The translations under genes and the position numbers were made by a program. Below the pieces are notes generated by a model. That model searched no databases. It was given only the letters and a program-made list of their open reading frames with translations, and was not told where the DNA came from. From assembly GCF_018314255.1 (NCBI RefSeq), contig NZ_CP073066.1, positions 186,001 through 250,000 of the forward strand: a DNA stretch of 64,000 nucleotides, in the 5' to 3' direction. Source of the stretch: Lentilactobacillus buchneri (GTDB taxonomy: Bacteria; Bacillota; Bacilli; Lactobacillales; Lactobacillaceae). The first letter of the stretch is position 1. The number at the start of each line of letters is the position of its first letter. Below are positions 28,692-38,028 of this stretch, in pieces.

Positions 28692-30641
28692 TTGATAATC
28701 TTACAAGCACAAGATCTAACCAAACGATTCAATGGCGAAACTATTTTCTCAAAAGTTAATTTGGCCATTCAAGAAAAAAGCCGTGTCGCACTGGTTGGCC
28801 GTAACGGTGCCGGCAAGTCGACACTGGTTAAAATGATCATCGGCGAACAATCTGTCGACGGCGGCCAAATCAGCACTAAAAAGAATCTGTCGATTGGCTA
28901 TTTGGCCCAGGATACCGGACTCAATTCAGACAAAAGCATTTATGCTGAAATGGCATCGGTCTTTGCCAGTCTAAAAGAGCAGGAAGCAAAGCTTCACGCT
29001 CTGGAAAAACAAATGGGTTCTTTGGGCGTTGACGCCAACACCGAAGAATATGAAACGATTTCCTCACAATATGACAATATCCGTGCCGACTTTGAACAGC
29101 ACAATGGTTATGGGTACGACGCTGAAATTCGTGGTGTTCTCCACGGATTTGGATTCGGGGAAGCTGACTACGATCGGCCAATTAATGAATTGTCAGGCGG
29201 CCAGAAGACTCAACTTGCCTTGGCCAAATTGTTACTGGAAAAGCCCGAATTATTAATATTAGATGAACCAACCAACCATTTGGATGTGGAAACGATCACT
29301 TGGCTGGAAGGTTATATTCAAAACTATAGTGGTGCCCTTCTGATCATTTCACATGACCGTTACTTCCTAGACAGAATTGTCACTGAGGTTTACGAGATGT
29401 CACAAGGTACCCTCCACCACTTCACTGGTAATTACACGGACTACACCAAGAAAAAAGACCAGTTGATTGAACAAGAATGGAAAGAATATGACAAGCAGCA
29501 GGCTAAGATTCAAAAACTGCAGACCTTCGTTGACAAAAATATCGTTCGAGCATCGACCACCAAACAGGCGCAGGCCCGCCGAAAACAACTCGAAAAAATG
29601 GATAAGCTGCAAAAACCGACGGCTGATTCAAAAACTGCCCGCTTCTCATTTTCACCAAAATCCAAAAGCGGCAATAACGTCCTGAATGTTACCAACGCAG
29701 CGGTTGGCTACAGCACGGTTCTTTGTGAGCCGGTTAATCTGGACGTTAAACGTCACCAAGCGATCGCAATTGTTGGTCCAAACGGTGTCGGCAAATCGAC
29801 GCTCTTAAAAAGCATCTTGGGCATCATTCCATTTTTAAAGGGCAAGGCGCAGTTTGGTACTGGCGTCGATACCGGTTACTACGACCAGGAACAAGCCTCA
29901 CTACATGCCTCTAAAACCGTTCTTGAGGAACTATGGGATGATCACCCAACGACCCCGGAAGGCGATATTAGAAGCATTCTAGGGAGCTTCCTTTTCTCCG
30001 GTGACGACGTGAGCAAGATGGTCCATGATCTGTCCGGCGGTGAAAAGGCCCGGTTGCTCCTAACCAAGTTGGCGATGCAGCACAACAACTTTTTAATGTT
30101 GGATGAGCCCACCAATCACTTGGATATCGACAGCCGAGAAGTGTTGGAAAAAGCCCTCAATCAATTCGACGGCACAATTCTCTTTGTTTCCCATGACCGT
30201 TATTTTATCAACAAAATTGCCACGGCGGTCGTTGAATTGTCCCGACATGGCACCACCCTTTACCTTGGGAATTATGATTATTATGTCGACAAAAAAGATG
30301 AGCAAGAAGCCATCAAGGCTCATGAGGCTGAAAAGAAGGCAGCGGGCCAACCGACTCCAGTTGCTGTGCCGACCACCGATAAAAAGAACTACGAGATTAA
30401 TAAGCAAACCCAAAAAGAACATCGCAAACTTGAAAGAGAAGTCAAGGCTCTGGAAACCAAACTTGATGAATTGACACAATCAAAGGATCAAATTGAAGCA
30501 GAAATGACGAAGCCGGACGTCTTTAACGACCTGGGAAAGTTGCAAGATCTTCAACAGCAGCTCGATCAGGTGACTGCCCAAATCACAGAAACAGAGTCCA
30601 GTTGGGAAACGGTCAGTTTGAAGCTCGAAGATAATGAGTAA
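28692..30641 (+). CDS. ABC-F family ATPase (YdiF-like)
   Basis: 649-residue cytosolic protein with two ABC domains and no membrane segments: Walker A GRNGAGKST near 35-43, LSGGQKTQ and LDEPTNHLD; a PtIM-type linker (about 250-320); second Walker A GPNGVGKST near 360, LSGGEKARL and LDEPTNHLD; C-terminal coiled coil (about 575-645). ABC-F proteins act on ribosomes, in translation or antibiotic protection. Beside rex and tsaD it occupies the position of B. subtilis ydiF. A TTG start at 28692 is chosen because AAGGTGG lies eight bases upstream; a GTG at 28680 overlaps that site. Confidence 0.9.
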   Translation: MIILQAQDLTKRFNGETIFSKVNLAIQEKSRVALVGRNGAGKSTLVKMIIGEQSVDGGQISTKKNLSIGYLAQDTGLNSDKSIYAEMASVFASLKEQEAKLHALEKQMGSLGVDANTEEYETISSQYDNIRADFEQHNGYGYDAEIRGVLHGFGFGEADYDRPINELSGGQKTQLALAKLLLEKPELLILDEPTNHLDVETITWLEGYIQNYSGALLIISHDRYFLDRIVTEVYEMSQGTLHHFTGNYTDYTKKKDQLIEQEWKEYDKQQAKIQKLQTFVDKNIVRASTTKQAQARRKQLEKMDKLQKPTADSKTARFSFSPKSKSGNNVLNVTNAAVGYSTVLCEPVNLDVKRHQAIAIVGPNGVGKSTLLKSILGIIPFLKGKAQFGTGVDTGYYDQEQASLHASKTVLEELWDDHPTTPEGDIRSILGSFLFSGDDVSKMVHDLSGGEKARLLLTKLAMQHNNFLMLDEPTNHLDIDSREVLEKALNQFDGTILFVSHDRYFINKIATAVVELSRHGTTLYLGNYDYYVDKKDEQEAIKAHEAEKKAAGQPTPVAVPTTDKKNYEINKQTQKEHRKLEREVKALETKLDELTQSKDQIEAEMTKPDVFNDLGKLQDLQQQLDQVTAQITETESSWETVSLKLEDNE

Positions 30642-30715
30642 CATAATTCACCAAAGGCAAAAGATATCCGATTCACATTGTCTACTTGAACAATTGGCGA
30701 CAACCCACTAAATTA

Positions 30716-30764
30716 AAAAGCAGCCTGAGTAAAAGGATTTTATCCTTCTGCTCAGGCTGCTTTT
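30716..30764 (+). terminator. ABC-F terminator, tail split by an ISL3 element
   Basis: Arms AAAAGCAGCCTGAG (30716-30729) and CTCAGGCTGCTTTT (30751-30764) form a strong hairpin. The ISL3 element starts two bases later, so the original sequence after the TTTT now resumes at 32235. The hairpin itself is complete. Confidence 0.88.
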
Positions 30765-30765
30765 G
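30758..30765 (+). repeat. Left target-site duplication of the ISL3-family element
   Basis: TGCTTTTG here and exactly again at 32235-32242. Eight bases is the duplication length known for the ISL3 family. Confidence 0.92.
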
Positions 30766-32234
30766 GGTTCTTCGTCAACTGTTGTTGGTGAACAAAATAT
30801 TGGAGTTCTAATCACTTGGTGATTAGGGCTCTTTTTGTATGAACTCGAAAAGCGAACAGCACTCTTAGCCGGAATCTGAAGAAGTTTCGGTAACCAAATC
30901 CAGTGCGCTTAATGACTTTAATCTTGTTGTTTGAACCTTCTAATGGCCCGTTGGTGTAGTGGTGGGTGAAAGTGTTGCCAATTTCATCATGATGAGCCGC
31001 CAAGGTTTGGAGGGCTGCCAACATCTCTTCCGAGCACCCCTGCAGGTGGTGAAAGGCTTGATTATAGTTGGGCCAGTCGCGGTTTTTGATGGTTTCACGT
31101 AACCGATTCATCACGTCGTAAGTTTGCTTGAGCTCGGGATCAATGTCCAGTAAAGCATCAACCACATCCGCGGCAGTTGCCGGATAAGGGAAGTTTGTCC
31201 ACTTACGGAAAGCCTCGTAGTTAAGGTGATTGGCCGGCGTTAATAATAGTTTCCAATAGCGTTTCAAGGCGTGATACTGGCGTGAGGAAGTGGCCAGGGT
31301 TTTCATGAGACGCACTCGCGTCTTATTAAAAGCCCGGTTTAAAGCGTTAACCAGGTGGAAGGGATCGATGACAACGATGGCGTTCGGGAAGATCTGCCCA
31401 ACCAATTTGGGATAGGTATAGTTCATATCGGTGACGATAATTTTCACATTTTCTCGCGCGGCTTGGTCATAATGTTGGAAGTACTTTTGAAGCTGATAGA
31501 TGGTTCTAAAGGGCAACAGGTCAATCAATTCGTGGGTTTCCGCGTCCATAAATTCAAAGCTCATCGCGTCGGTGGCGCTCTTAGTACTTTTAACTTCGTC
31601 CATGAGGAGAACTTTGGGTAAGTAGTGCCAGTTGGTTTGAAAGTCGTGTTCAGCGCGCAAGAGCTGCCGACCAACGAATGAATCCGAAGTGGACAATTCA
31701 TTGGCAATGTGTTTGAGGCTCACTGGTTCCGTTAACTTCTCTAAACATTGTTTCCGGGTTGTATTTGAAATCGTGCAGTGCTTCGGCACTGCACTCGTCT
31801 GCGCCAGGAAGTTGGTATGACAAGCCTTACAGTGAAAGTTTCGCCGATTGAGGCATAGGATAACCGTGCTGCCCAATGTTTTAGCGAATCTAATGGTGGT
31901 CTTCCGCCAACCATAGCCAATGATCTGGTGATCATTAATAACCCCACAATTGCGGCAGGCCTTGGGAGAATAGTTCAGTGATCCATTTAATCTGATTACC
32001 CCATCATCACCTATTTTGCCATTCTCAATTTTTAAGTGTTCATCATCTATTCCTAACAACATTTTCGTAGTATCATTTGACATAGGGCATTTCCTTCTTT
32101 CTCTAAAATCTTCGTGGTTGTTGGTTTTGATGAACGGACAGGAAATGTCCGCTTTTTTTATTCTAATGAAAAACAAAAAATCTGTCATCAGTAATAGATA
32201 AAAATCTATTACCAACAACAAATATTGTAGAGCC
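30766..32234 (-). mobile_element. Complete ISL3-family insertion sequence, 1469 bp
   Basis: Imperfect terminal inverted repeats: left GGTTCTTCGTC...TGTTGTTGGT, right read inward GGCTCTACAAT...TGTTGTTGGT. It carries one transposase gene on the minus strand and is flanked by an exact 8-base duplication TGCTTTTG. It was inserted in the T-rich end of the ABC-F terminator, between two convergent genes, so it interrupts no coding region. Confidence 0.95.
30812..32083 (-). CDS. ISL3-family transposase
   Basis: 423-residue transposase. N-terminal zinc ribbon with two Cys pairs (CRNCG near 43, CKACH near 85), then a helix-turn-helix region and the DDE_Tnp_ISL3 domain: D in LLMDEVKST (near 165), D in IVTDMNYTY (near 218) and E in GPLEGSNNKIKVIKRTGFGYRN near 385. 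The ATG at 32083 is preceded by AAGGA; the longer frame to 32221 would run almost to the end of the IS and lacks a ribosome site. Confidence 0.94.
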   Translation of the reverse strand: MSNDTTKMLLGIDDEHLKIENGKIGDDGVIRLNGSLNYSPKACRNCGVINDHQIIGYGWRKTTIRFAKTLGSTVILCLNRRNFHCKACHTNFLAQTSAVPKHCTISNTTRKQCLEKLTEPVSLKHIANELSTSDSFVGRQLLRAEHDFQTNWHYLPKVLLMDEVKSTKSATDAMSFEFMDAETHELIDLLPFRTIYQLQKYFQHYDQAARENVKIIVTDMNYTYPKLVGQIFPNAIVVIDPFHLVNALNRAFNKTRVRLMKTLATSSRQYHALKRYWKLLLTPANHLNYEAFRKWTNFPYPATAADVVDALLDIDPELKQTYDVMNRLRETIKNRDWPNYNQAFHHLQGCSEEMLAALQTLAAHHDEIGNTFTHHYTNGPLEGSNNKIKVIKRTGFGYRNFFRFRLRVLFAFRVHTKRALITK

Positions 32235-32242
32235 TGCTTTTG
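32235..32242 (+). repeat. Right target-site duplication of the ISL3-family element
   Basis: TGCTTTTG, identical to 30758-30765. Confidence 0.92.
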
Positions 32243-32312
32243 ATCTAAGTATTGAATTATCCTTCATCACAGGATCGCTGACGATTTCATAATCACCTCA
32301 AAAAATTGGCAA

Positions 32313-33344
32313 TTATTTAGCCTCATCTGCCAGCCAATCAAACTCCAAACCCGGATCTGCATTTAAAGTGGCATCACCACGAACACCATGCCGATACAGC
32401 ATCTCACCAGCAGCACCGATCATAGCAGCATTATCGCCACACAAAGACAGTGGCACTAGTTCAAGTTTGGTATCGGCAAACGTGGCAACCTCTTTGGTTA
32501 ACCGCTCCCGAAGACCTTGATTGGCAGCAACCCCACCGGCAAGAATTAATTGTTTGACCGGAAATTCTTTGAGCGCGCGATTGGTTTTGTCAGCCAAGAC
32601 GTCAACAACGGCTTGCTGAAAACTAGCGGCCAAGTCTTCACAACTCAATTCCTCGTTAATTTGATCAGCATGGTGCACCGTATTGATAAAGGCACTCTTC
32701 AACCCACTGAAACTAAAGTCAAAATTATCGTCAGCATCCATTGCTCGTGGAAAATGAAAAGTATCCTGACCTTTGTGAGCTAATTCATCAACTGGCTTGC
32801 CAGCCGGATAGTTAATCCCCAAAACCCGGCCAATTTTATCATAAGCCTCACCGGCTGCGTCATCACGAGTTTCACCGATAATTTGAAATTGGTTTTCCTC
32901 AGGCATGTAAACCAATTCTGTGTGCCCACCAGAAACAACCAAGGCCATTGCTGGAAACTCAATGGGTTCGACCAGCCGGGCAGCGTAAATGTGCCCAGCT
33001 AAATGATTCACTGGAACAAGCGGCAAATTGTGCGCCCAGGCAACCGCCTTAGCGGCCGTAACACCAATTAAAAGCGCACCGACTAAGCCAGGACCGTATG
33101 TAACAGCCACTGAAGTCAGTTCATCATAAGAAACGTCCGCCTCACGTAATGCATCCCCAATACAGCCGGTAATCTGCTCGATATGGTGTCTGCTGGCAAC
33201 TTCAGGAACAACTCCGCCAAAGCGTTGATGACTCTTGATTTGCGTTGCAACAATATTTGAAAGTATTCGATTGCCATTCTCAATCACTGCGACCGACGTT
33301 TCATCACAGCTGGTTTCAAAAGCAAGTACTAAATCTCTAGCCAC
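32313..33344 (-). CDS. tsaD: tRNA N6-threonylcarbamoyladenosine synthase catalytic subunit TsaD
   Basis: 343-residue ASKHA-fold enzyme that transfers the threonylcarbamoyl group to A37 of ANN-decoding tRNAs. [10 protein letters not shown] is near 10-19, the metal-binding HLAGHIYAA near 110-118, SGGHTEL near 135, and [12 protein letters not shown] near 270. It starts with GTG. It lies 20 bases downstream of rimI in the run tsaB-rimI-tsaD, as in Bacillus (ydiCDE). Confidence 0.96.
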   Translation of the reverse strand: MARDLVLAFETSCDETSVAVIENGNRILSNIVATQIKSHQRFGGVVPEVASRHHIEQITGCIGDALREADVSYDELTSVAVTYGPGLVGALLIGVTAAKAVAWAHNLPLVPVNHLAGHIYAARLVEPIEFPAMALVVSGGHTELVYMPEENQFQIIGETRDDAAGEAYDKIGRVLGINYPAGKPVDELAHKGQDTFHFPRAMDADDNFDFSFSGLKSAFINTVHHADQINEELSCEDLAASFQQAVVDVLADKTNRALKEFPVKQLILAGGVAANQGLRERLTKEVATFADTKLELVPLSLCGDNAAMIGAAGEMLYRHGVRGDATLNADPGLEFDWLADEAK

Positions 33345-33363
33345 TTAATTCATCCCATCCCTT

Positions 33364-33945
33364 TTAACCGATTTTGGTGATGTCCAAAACCATATTTAAA
33401 GCGTCTTCACGATCGTTAAAGTAATAATCTTTTTTAATCCCGTTATCAACAAATCCAATATCCCGATATAATTTTTGTGCACGGGTGTTGCTGACGCGCA
33501 CTTCAAGCGTCACCTTGGCATATTCCAATTGACGGGCCTTTTTGATAATTGTTGTCACCAAAAAATACCCCAAGCCATGATTCTGGAAATTTGGGGCAAC
33601 CGCAACGTTGGTAATATGACAGTCCTTAGTATGATCGTTTAGCGAGCAGCCAATAAACGCTACCAGCCAGTCGTTTCGACGCAACACTAAATATAGGCGA
33701 TCCGTTTTGCGCATCAGTTCGGTTCGAAAGGCCCGATCATCCCAAGGGGTCTGGCCACCGTAAACCGCCCGCTCAATCCCCAGAATCTCGGGAATATCCG
33801 GAATCATTGCCTTGGCCAAAAAGTACTCAGTTCCATTAATTTCTACATCGTGGTTTTTGATGTCGAGATATCTCTCGCGAAGCTGAACCTCTTTGTTATA
33901 AAATTGTTGGTTAAACCACTCTTTAAACTTTTTCAACATAGTCAT
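33364..33945 (-). CDS. rimI: Ribosomal-protein-alanine N-acetyltransferase RimI-like (GNAT)
   Basis: 193-residue protein. The C-terminal 150 residues are a GNAT domain with the acetyl-CoA loop VAPNFQNHGLGYFL near 125-138 and VRVSNTRAQKLYRDIGF near 160-176; about 45 extra N-terminal residues precede it. RimI acetylates the N-terminus of ribosomal protein S18 in E. coli. The gene overlaps the end of tsaB. The ATG at 33945 is chosen because TGAGG lies six bases upstream; an ATG at 33939 is also possible. Confidence 0.86.
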   Translation of the reverse strand: MTMLKKFKEWFNQQFYNKEVQLRERYLDIKNHDVEINGTEYFLAKAMIPDIPEILGIERAVYGGQTPWDDRAFRTELMRKTDRLYLVLRRNDWLVAFIGCSLNDHTKDCHITNVAVAPNFQNHGLGYFLVTTIIKKARQLEYAKVTLEVRVSNTRAQKLYRDIGFVDNGIKKDYYFNDREDALNMVLDITKIG

Positions 33946-34645
33946 GCGTATCCTCATTAGGATGTAATTTTTTCCAATCAGCCTCAGCCTTGGTTAACCG
34001 CAAATATCGTGGGACAACCGCATCAACGACTGGTACTGGTGACTGACTCAATCCATACAAGCCCAGTAAGGTCGCACTGGGAATTCCCAAATAAGGATTG
34101 GCAACCACCAGACGGTTATGCAGAACGTCGCGCATCGATCTTTCAAATGGATCGGTATCCCCTAAAATGATAATCCGTTGATCGTAACGGCTAACGGTTT
34201 CCAACCATTTTGTTAGATTGGTGTGCTGATCCTCGATCACGGTTTGAATCCGACGACTTCGGTAGCGGTATAATCCCGTAAACATGTTTTGATTCCGGCC
34301 ATCAAAAATCGGGTTGATCAGCACATCTTCTTCTTGAACATTCAAGGCAAGATTTAACAAGCTGGAAACTGGTACCAGCTCGATTCCCAAGGTGCTTGCA
34401 ATGGTTTTCGCTGCCGTGACAGCCATCCGAATGCCGGTGTATGATCCAGGGCCGGCAGCGACAACCACCCGATCCAAATCAGTTGGCTTCAAATCGGCCT
34501 TTTGCACCAAGTCTTCAATAACCGGCATCAAGAATTCGGCATGTTTGCGATGAGTGGTGATGGTTGTTTGCGCCAACAGTTGGTCATTATCCAAAACAGC
34601 AACTGAAAGTGGTTGGTTTGAGGTGTTAATTGCTAAGATTTTCAT
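33923..34645 (-). CDS. tsaB: tRNA threonylcarbamoyladenosine biosynthesis protein TsaB
   Basis: 240-residue ASKHA-fold partner of TsaD, needed for t6A formation on tRNA. The start MKILAINTSNQPLSVA and the GPGSYTGIRMAVTAAKTIA block near 70-88 are typical. TsaB lacks the metal-binding histidines of TsaD. Its 3' end overlaps the rimI start. Confidence 0.95.
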   Translation of the reverse strand: MKILAINTSNQPLSVAVLDNDQLLAQTTITTHRKHAEFLMPVIEDLVQKADLKPTDLDRVVVAAGPGSYTGIRMAVTAAKTIASTLGIELVPVSSLLNLALNVQEEDVLINPIFDGRNQNMFTGLYRYRSRRIQTVIEDQHTNLTKWLETVSRYDQRIIILGDTDPFERSMRDVLHNRLVVANPYLGIPSATLLGLYGLSQSPVPVVDAVVPRYLRLTKAEADWKKLHPNEDTHDYVEKV

Positions 34646-34647
34646 TA

Positions 34648-35421
34648 TTAATCGTTACCCTTTGCTTTAATATCCTTCCAAACAATTGTGGCACTTGCTG
34701 AAAGAACATCATTTGATTTAATTTCGTGAACTGTTTTAATTTTAGCATTATCTGAAGAATCAACAAGCACTGAGCTGGTGACCCGATTGCCATACTTAAC
34801 CTCGTTCTCAAAGCGGATATCAATGTTCGCGGGTTCGTGTTGGTTCAAAAAGTCCATTGGCAATGAATCCAACATCCACTCCGGATACCTGGAATTATTG
34901 ACGTGGCCGTTAAAATCAATATCGCTCCAACGAACTTGGTATTCCTTTGCGCTAACATCATCAGTCGCTTCAATTCGTTCAGGACGTGCCAATCTGGGAA
35001 CCCGTTTAACCTTCTCCGACTGATATGGGGCAATAATCGTTTCGTCAATCGGCGTAATTTTGCGGGTCTGTTCGTTCATTAACACCCAGATACTCTCCAC
35101 CTTGACCAGCTCGTTGCCAGCTTGATCGTGCAGCCAGAATTCCCGAAAGGCAAAATAACGATTATATGACGTGCCTCGGGTTGTCATTTTGACGACTGAA
35201 TCTTTGCGTGGCAAGTGAGTGATATGAATTGAGTAAGAAGTAACCACCCAGCCAACTCCATAATGATCAATTAAATAAGTTTGATCAAGGCCTAAATTTT
35301 CGTTCTGGTGTTCGGACGCCAAAATCAAAATATTGATCAACATTGGAATTGAAATCCGGTTGTTGACGTTACACTCGTAAAACGGAATCGTATGCAATTC
35401 GCTAAAACTGTGAGCAGGCAT
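34648..35421 (-). CDS. Acyl-ACP thioesterase
   Basis: About 257 residues with two hotdog-fold repeats of the FatA/FatB-type acyl-ACP thioesterase family (residues about 5-130 and 150-250). The second repeat carries WSDIDFNGHVNNSRYPEW; Asp, Asn and His in this block fit the catalytic network. It releases free fatty acids from acyl-ACP. The second ATG (35421) is favoured since AAGGA lies six bases before it. Context: between rsmI and tsaB, probably in the same transcript. Confidence 0.9.
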   Translation of the reverse strand: MPAHSFSELHTIPFYECNVNNRISIPMLINILILASEHQNENLGLDQTYLIDHYGVGWVVTSYSIHITHLPRKDSVVKMTTRGTSYNRYFAFREFWLHDQAGNELVKVESIWVLMNEQTRKITPIDETIIAPYQSEKVKRVPRLARPERIEATDDVSAKEYQVRWSDIDFNGHVNNSRYPEWMLDSLPMDFLNQHEPANIDIRFENEVKYGNRVTSSVLVDSSDNAKIKTVHEIKSNDVLSASATIVWKDIKAKGND

Positions 35422-35436
35422 GGACATTCCTTCTTT

Positions 35437-36312
35437 CTATTTGATGTCATGGTACTGATTATAGATGACCTGTTTTTTTAAATGATGATCTTTGGCAACC
35501 TTTTTGATTGCTTCATTAACGCTCAAGCCATTTTCGATGTAAAAGTCAACTTGTTGATCAACGCTCATCCCGGCAAGCGGATCATCACCCTGCGTTTGTG
35601 GATGGGCATTTCCTGACACTATAATAACAAATTCTCCGCGAATTTCAGTTGAATTGGCCCATTCATTGACCTGATCAAGGTTTCCGCGAATGAATTCTTC
35701 GTGCTTTTTGGTCAACTCACGGCAGAGAGCTGCCTGACGATCCCCTCCGAGCTGAGTCGATAAATTCTTCAAAGTTTTTTTCAATCGGTGCGGGGCCTCG
35801 TAAAAAATCATTGTCTCTTCTCGGTTACGGAGCTCATCAATTTCTGCTCGCTGTTCCTTCGGCTTTCTTGATAAGAAGCCATAGAAATAAAATGGCTGCG
35901 GCAAAAGCCCGGAAGCAATTAAAGCAGTGATCCCGGCGTTGGCGCCAGGCAGCGGCACAACGTTAATCTGCTCACGAATACAGGCAACCACCAATTCATG
36001 GCCCGGGTCGCTAATCGACGGCATCCCGGCATCGCTCACCTGGGCAATCGTGATTCCCTGCTTGAGTTTGCTAATCAACTCGGGAATCCGCTCGGCAGTA
36101 TTATGCTCATGAAAACTGATCTGCTTGGTTTGAACATCGAAATGGTTCAACAGTTTCTGTGTGTTGCGGGTATCTTCAGCCGCAATCAAATCTGCAGACT
36201 GGAGAATCTTAACCGCACGAAAAGTCATATCATCCAGATTGCCAATTGGCGTTGGAACCAAGTACAGCGTGCCATATTCACTTAATGTGTCAAAACTCTT
36301 TTGTGTGTCCAC
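35437..36312 (-). CDS. rsmI: 16S rRNA (cytidine-1402-2'-O)-methyltransferase RsmI
   Basis: 291-residue SAM-dependent methyltransferase of the tetrapyrrole-methylase fold. PTPIGNLDDMTFRA near 20-33, AEDTRNTQKLL, the VSDAGMPSISDPG loop near 92-104, and LPGANAGITALIASGL. It modifies C1402 near the ribosomal P site. It starts with GTG preceded by GAGG. It follows yabA, as in Bacillus. Confidence 0.95.
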   Translation of the reverse strand: MDTQKSFDTLSEYGTLYLVPTPIGNLDDMTFRAVKILQSADLIAAEDTRNTQKLLNHFDVQTKQISFHEHNTAERIPELISKLKQGITIAQVSDAGMPSISDPGHELVVACIREQINVVPLPGANAGITALIASGLLPQPFYFYGFLSRKPKEQRAEIDELRNREETMIFYEAPHRLKKTLKNLSTQLGGDRQAALCRELTKKHEEFIRGNLDQVNEWANSTEIRGEFVIIVSGNAHPQTQGDDPLAGMSVDQQVDFYIENGLSVNEAIKKVAKDHHLKKQVIYNQYHDIK

Positions 36313-36322
36313 TGTTTACCTC

Positions 36323-36655
36323 TTAATCGCGTTTGCCATAGATAATGTCCGTACAGAAAATACAATCTTCACCGTTCTCCCGTCGCTTACCGTAATAAGA
36401 ACTGCAGACATGAAATCCTTCATTGTACAGTTTTTCGAGATTCTTGCGAGATTTTGACAAACGTGGCGAATTATTGTCCATTTTTTCGGTTATTTCGTTA
36501 ATCCGATCGCGCAAATGCTGATTTTCAATCTCCAGCTCAGCGTTTTTTTCCATCAACCCAATAAGTGATTCATGCAGGTGAGAAAAATTTTCAGCACTCG
36601 CACTGAGCTGTGTATCCATTTCTTTTAATTCATCATATAAGTTTTGACTGTCCAC
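36323..36655 (-). CDS. yabA: DNA replication initiation control protein YabA
   Basis: 110-residue protein that binds DnaA and the DnaN clamp to restrain replication initiation. The N-terminal leucine-zipper-like coiled coil (about 5-60) tetramerises; the C-terminal zinc-binding part has HVCSSYYGKRRENGEDCIFC with His and three Cys. The GTG at 36655 is chosen over the upstream in-frame start at 36691 because GGGTG lies eight bases before it. Confidence 0.93.
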   Translation of the reverse strand: MDSQNLYDELKEMDTQLSASAENFSHLHESLIGLMEKNAELEIENQHLRDRINEITEKMDNNSPRLSKSRKNLEKLYNEGFHVCSSYYGKRRENGEDCIFCTDIIYGKRD

Positions 36656-36677
36656 GATTTTATCACCCTTTAGTAAA

Positions 36678-37688
36678 CTATGATTGCCCAATTGCGAGTA
36701 TCTTTAGTGTCAAAGCTTCAATTATATTTTGAAAATTGACGTTAACTGCCATCCGGCTATTCATATCAAGCAGCTCGTCAAGCATGGTTAACAGTTGATC
36801 GTTATTCCACTGATTGGCCGCCAATTTGGTCTGTGCAAGAATCGCCGGATACTTCACCCGATCATCCGCCAAAGTCCCGTATTTCATTTCCAAGACATCG
36901 TCAAACAAACTCAGCATCATGGAAATAACAATCCGCTGACGGTCCTTGTTGGTAATTAGAGGCATCAAAGACATTTGGATGAAAGGCATTGCCATGTTGT
37001 TTTCTTTGACCAAATAGGTAAACCATTTTTCCAAAAGCCGCTGCATCGAGGCAAACCAATCATCTTTGGACAGCTCTTTAATCTGATCCAAACTATTGGT
37101 AATGGAAATCATTAAGTTGACTTCACTCGGCTTGACACCACTATTCTGTAATTCTTGGACCATCTGCTTTTTACTTAGGCTGGGAAATTCCACAACCTGA
37201 GTTCTGGAAATAATTGTCGGCAGAACCAGATTGCGATTCTGACTGATCAGAAAGCTAACCACGTTTCCGGTAGGCTCTTCGATAAACTTTAAGAGACTGT
37301 TAGCTGCCCCAGTGGTCATTTTTTCGGCTTCTGAAATAATGAAAACCTTTTTGGATCCCTCCATGGCACTTTTGGTAAATTCACTTTTAACGTGGCGAAT
37401 CTGGTCAACCTTAATACTTTGACCATCAGGTTCGGTGATGACAACATCCGGATGATCATGATTCATGATTCGCACACATTCGGCACATTTTCCACAGGGC
37501 ATGCCATTTTGAACATTCGTACAAAAAAGCCGCATGGCAACTCCCATTGCGACTGAAAATTGGCCGGCACCATCTTCGCCGGTAAACAAGTATGCGTGTG
37601 ACAATTCATTGTTTTTGATTAAATTCATGAATTGGGTAAAGATGGTCGGCTGTTTAGTTTGAGCAACGTTAACAATATCGTGTTCCAT
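36678..37688 (-). CDS. holB: DNA polymerase III subunit delta'
   Basis: 336-residue clamp-loader subunit with the RFC/AAA+ fold. The P-loop position reads GEDGAGQFSVA, a degenerate Walker A consistent with a non-ATPase delta' subunit. The zinc-binding Cys cluster (CTNVQNGMPCGKCAEC) lies near 55-70. It follows darA and precedes yabA; no ricT (yaaT) homologue lies between holB and yabA, unlike Bacillus. Confidence 0.93.
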   Translation of the reverse strand: MEHDIVNVAQTKQPTIFTQFMNLIKNNELSHAYLFTGEDGAGQFSVAMGVAMRLFCTNVQNGMPCGKCAECVRIMNHDHPDVVITEPDGQSIKVDQIRHVKSEFTKSAMEGSKKVFIISEAEKMTTGAANSLLKFIEEPTGNVVSFLISQNRNLVLPTIISRTQVVEFPSLSKKQMVQELQNSGVKPSEVNLMISITNSLDQIKELSKDDWFASMQRLLEKWFTYLVKENNMAMPFIQMSLMPLITNKDRQRIVISMMLSLFDDVLEMKYGTLADDRVKYPAILAQTKLAANQWNNDQLLTMLDELLDMNSRMAVNVNFQNIIEALTLKILAIGQS

Positions 37689-37699
37689 AACGTTCCCTT

Positions 37700-38026
37700 C
37701 TAGAACTGTTTAAAATCTTCGATTGGCAAAATCATAACCGTAGCGCCACCAACTTGAACTTCAATTGGAAAGGTATGTTCTGCCGTATCACCGTTCAAGC
37801 TGACCGGCGGTGTCATAAATTGTTGTCTAGCGGAACAGGTTTCTTTGATTAGTTTCAAAGTTATATCAACTTTTGAATCATCAACGGCGACCAGATAAGT
37901 GGTATTTCCTGCTCGCAGAAAGCTACCGGTGGTCGAGAATCGGGTTGCGATGATATCGTGAGCAACGAAAACTGATCGCAACTTGTTGGCATCTTTGTCT
38001 TGAACGATCGCAATGACTAATTTCAT
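37700..38026 (-). CDS. darA: Cyclic-di-AMP receptor DarA (YaaQ, PII-like)
   Basis: 108-residue PII-like signal protein: MKLVIAIVQDKDAN, then the STTGSFLRAGNTTYLVAVDD block, and the C-terminal VGGATVMILPIEDF. YaaQ/DarA trimers bind c-di-AMP at subunit interfaces; the downstream target is not known. The ATG at 38026 follows AAGGAGAG located inside the end of tmk. The tmk-yaaQ-holB order is conserved in Firmicutes. Confidence 0.93.
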   Translation of the reverse strand: MKLVIAIVQDKDANKLRSVFVAHDIIATRFSTTGSFLRAGNTTYLVAVDDSKVDITLKLIKETCSARQQFMTPPVSLNGDTAEHTFPIEVQVGGATVMILPIEDFKQF

Positions 38027-38028
38027 AA

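Noticed and set aside
30093..30479. Minus-strand frame inside the ABC-F gene
   Set aside because: Antisense to the second ABC domain and coiled coil.
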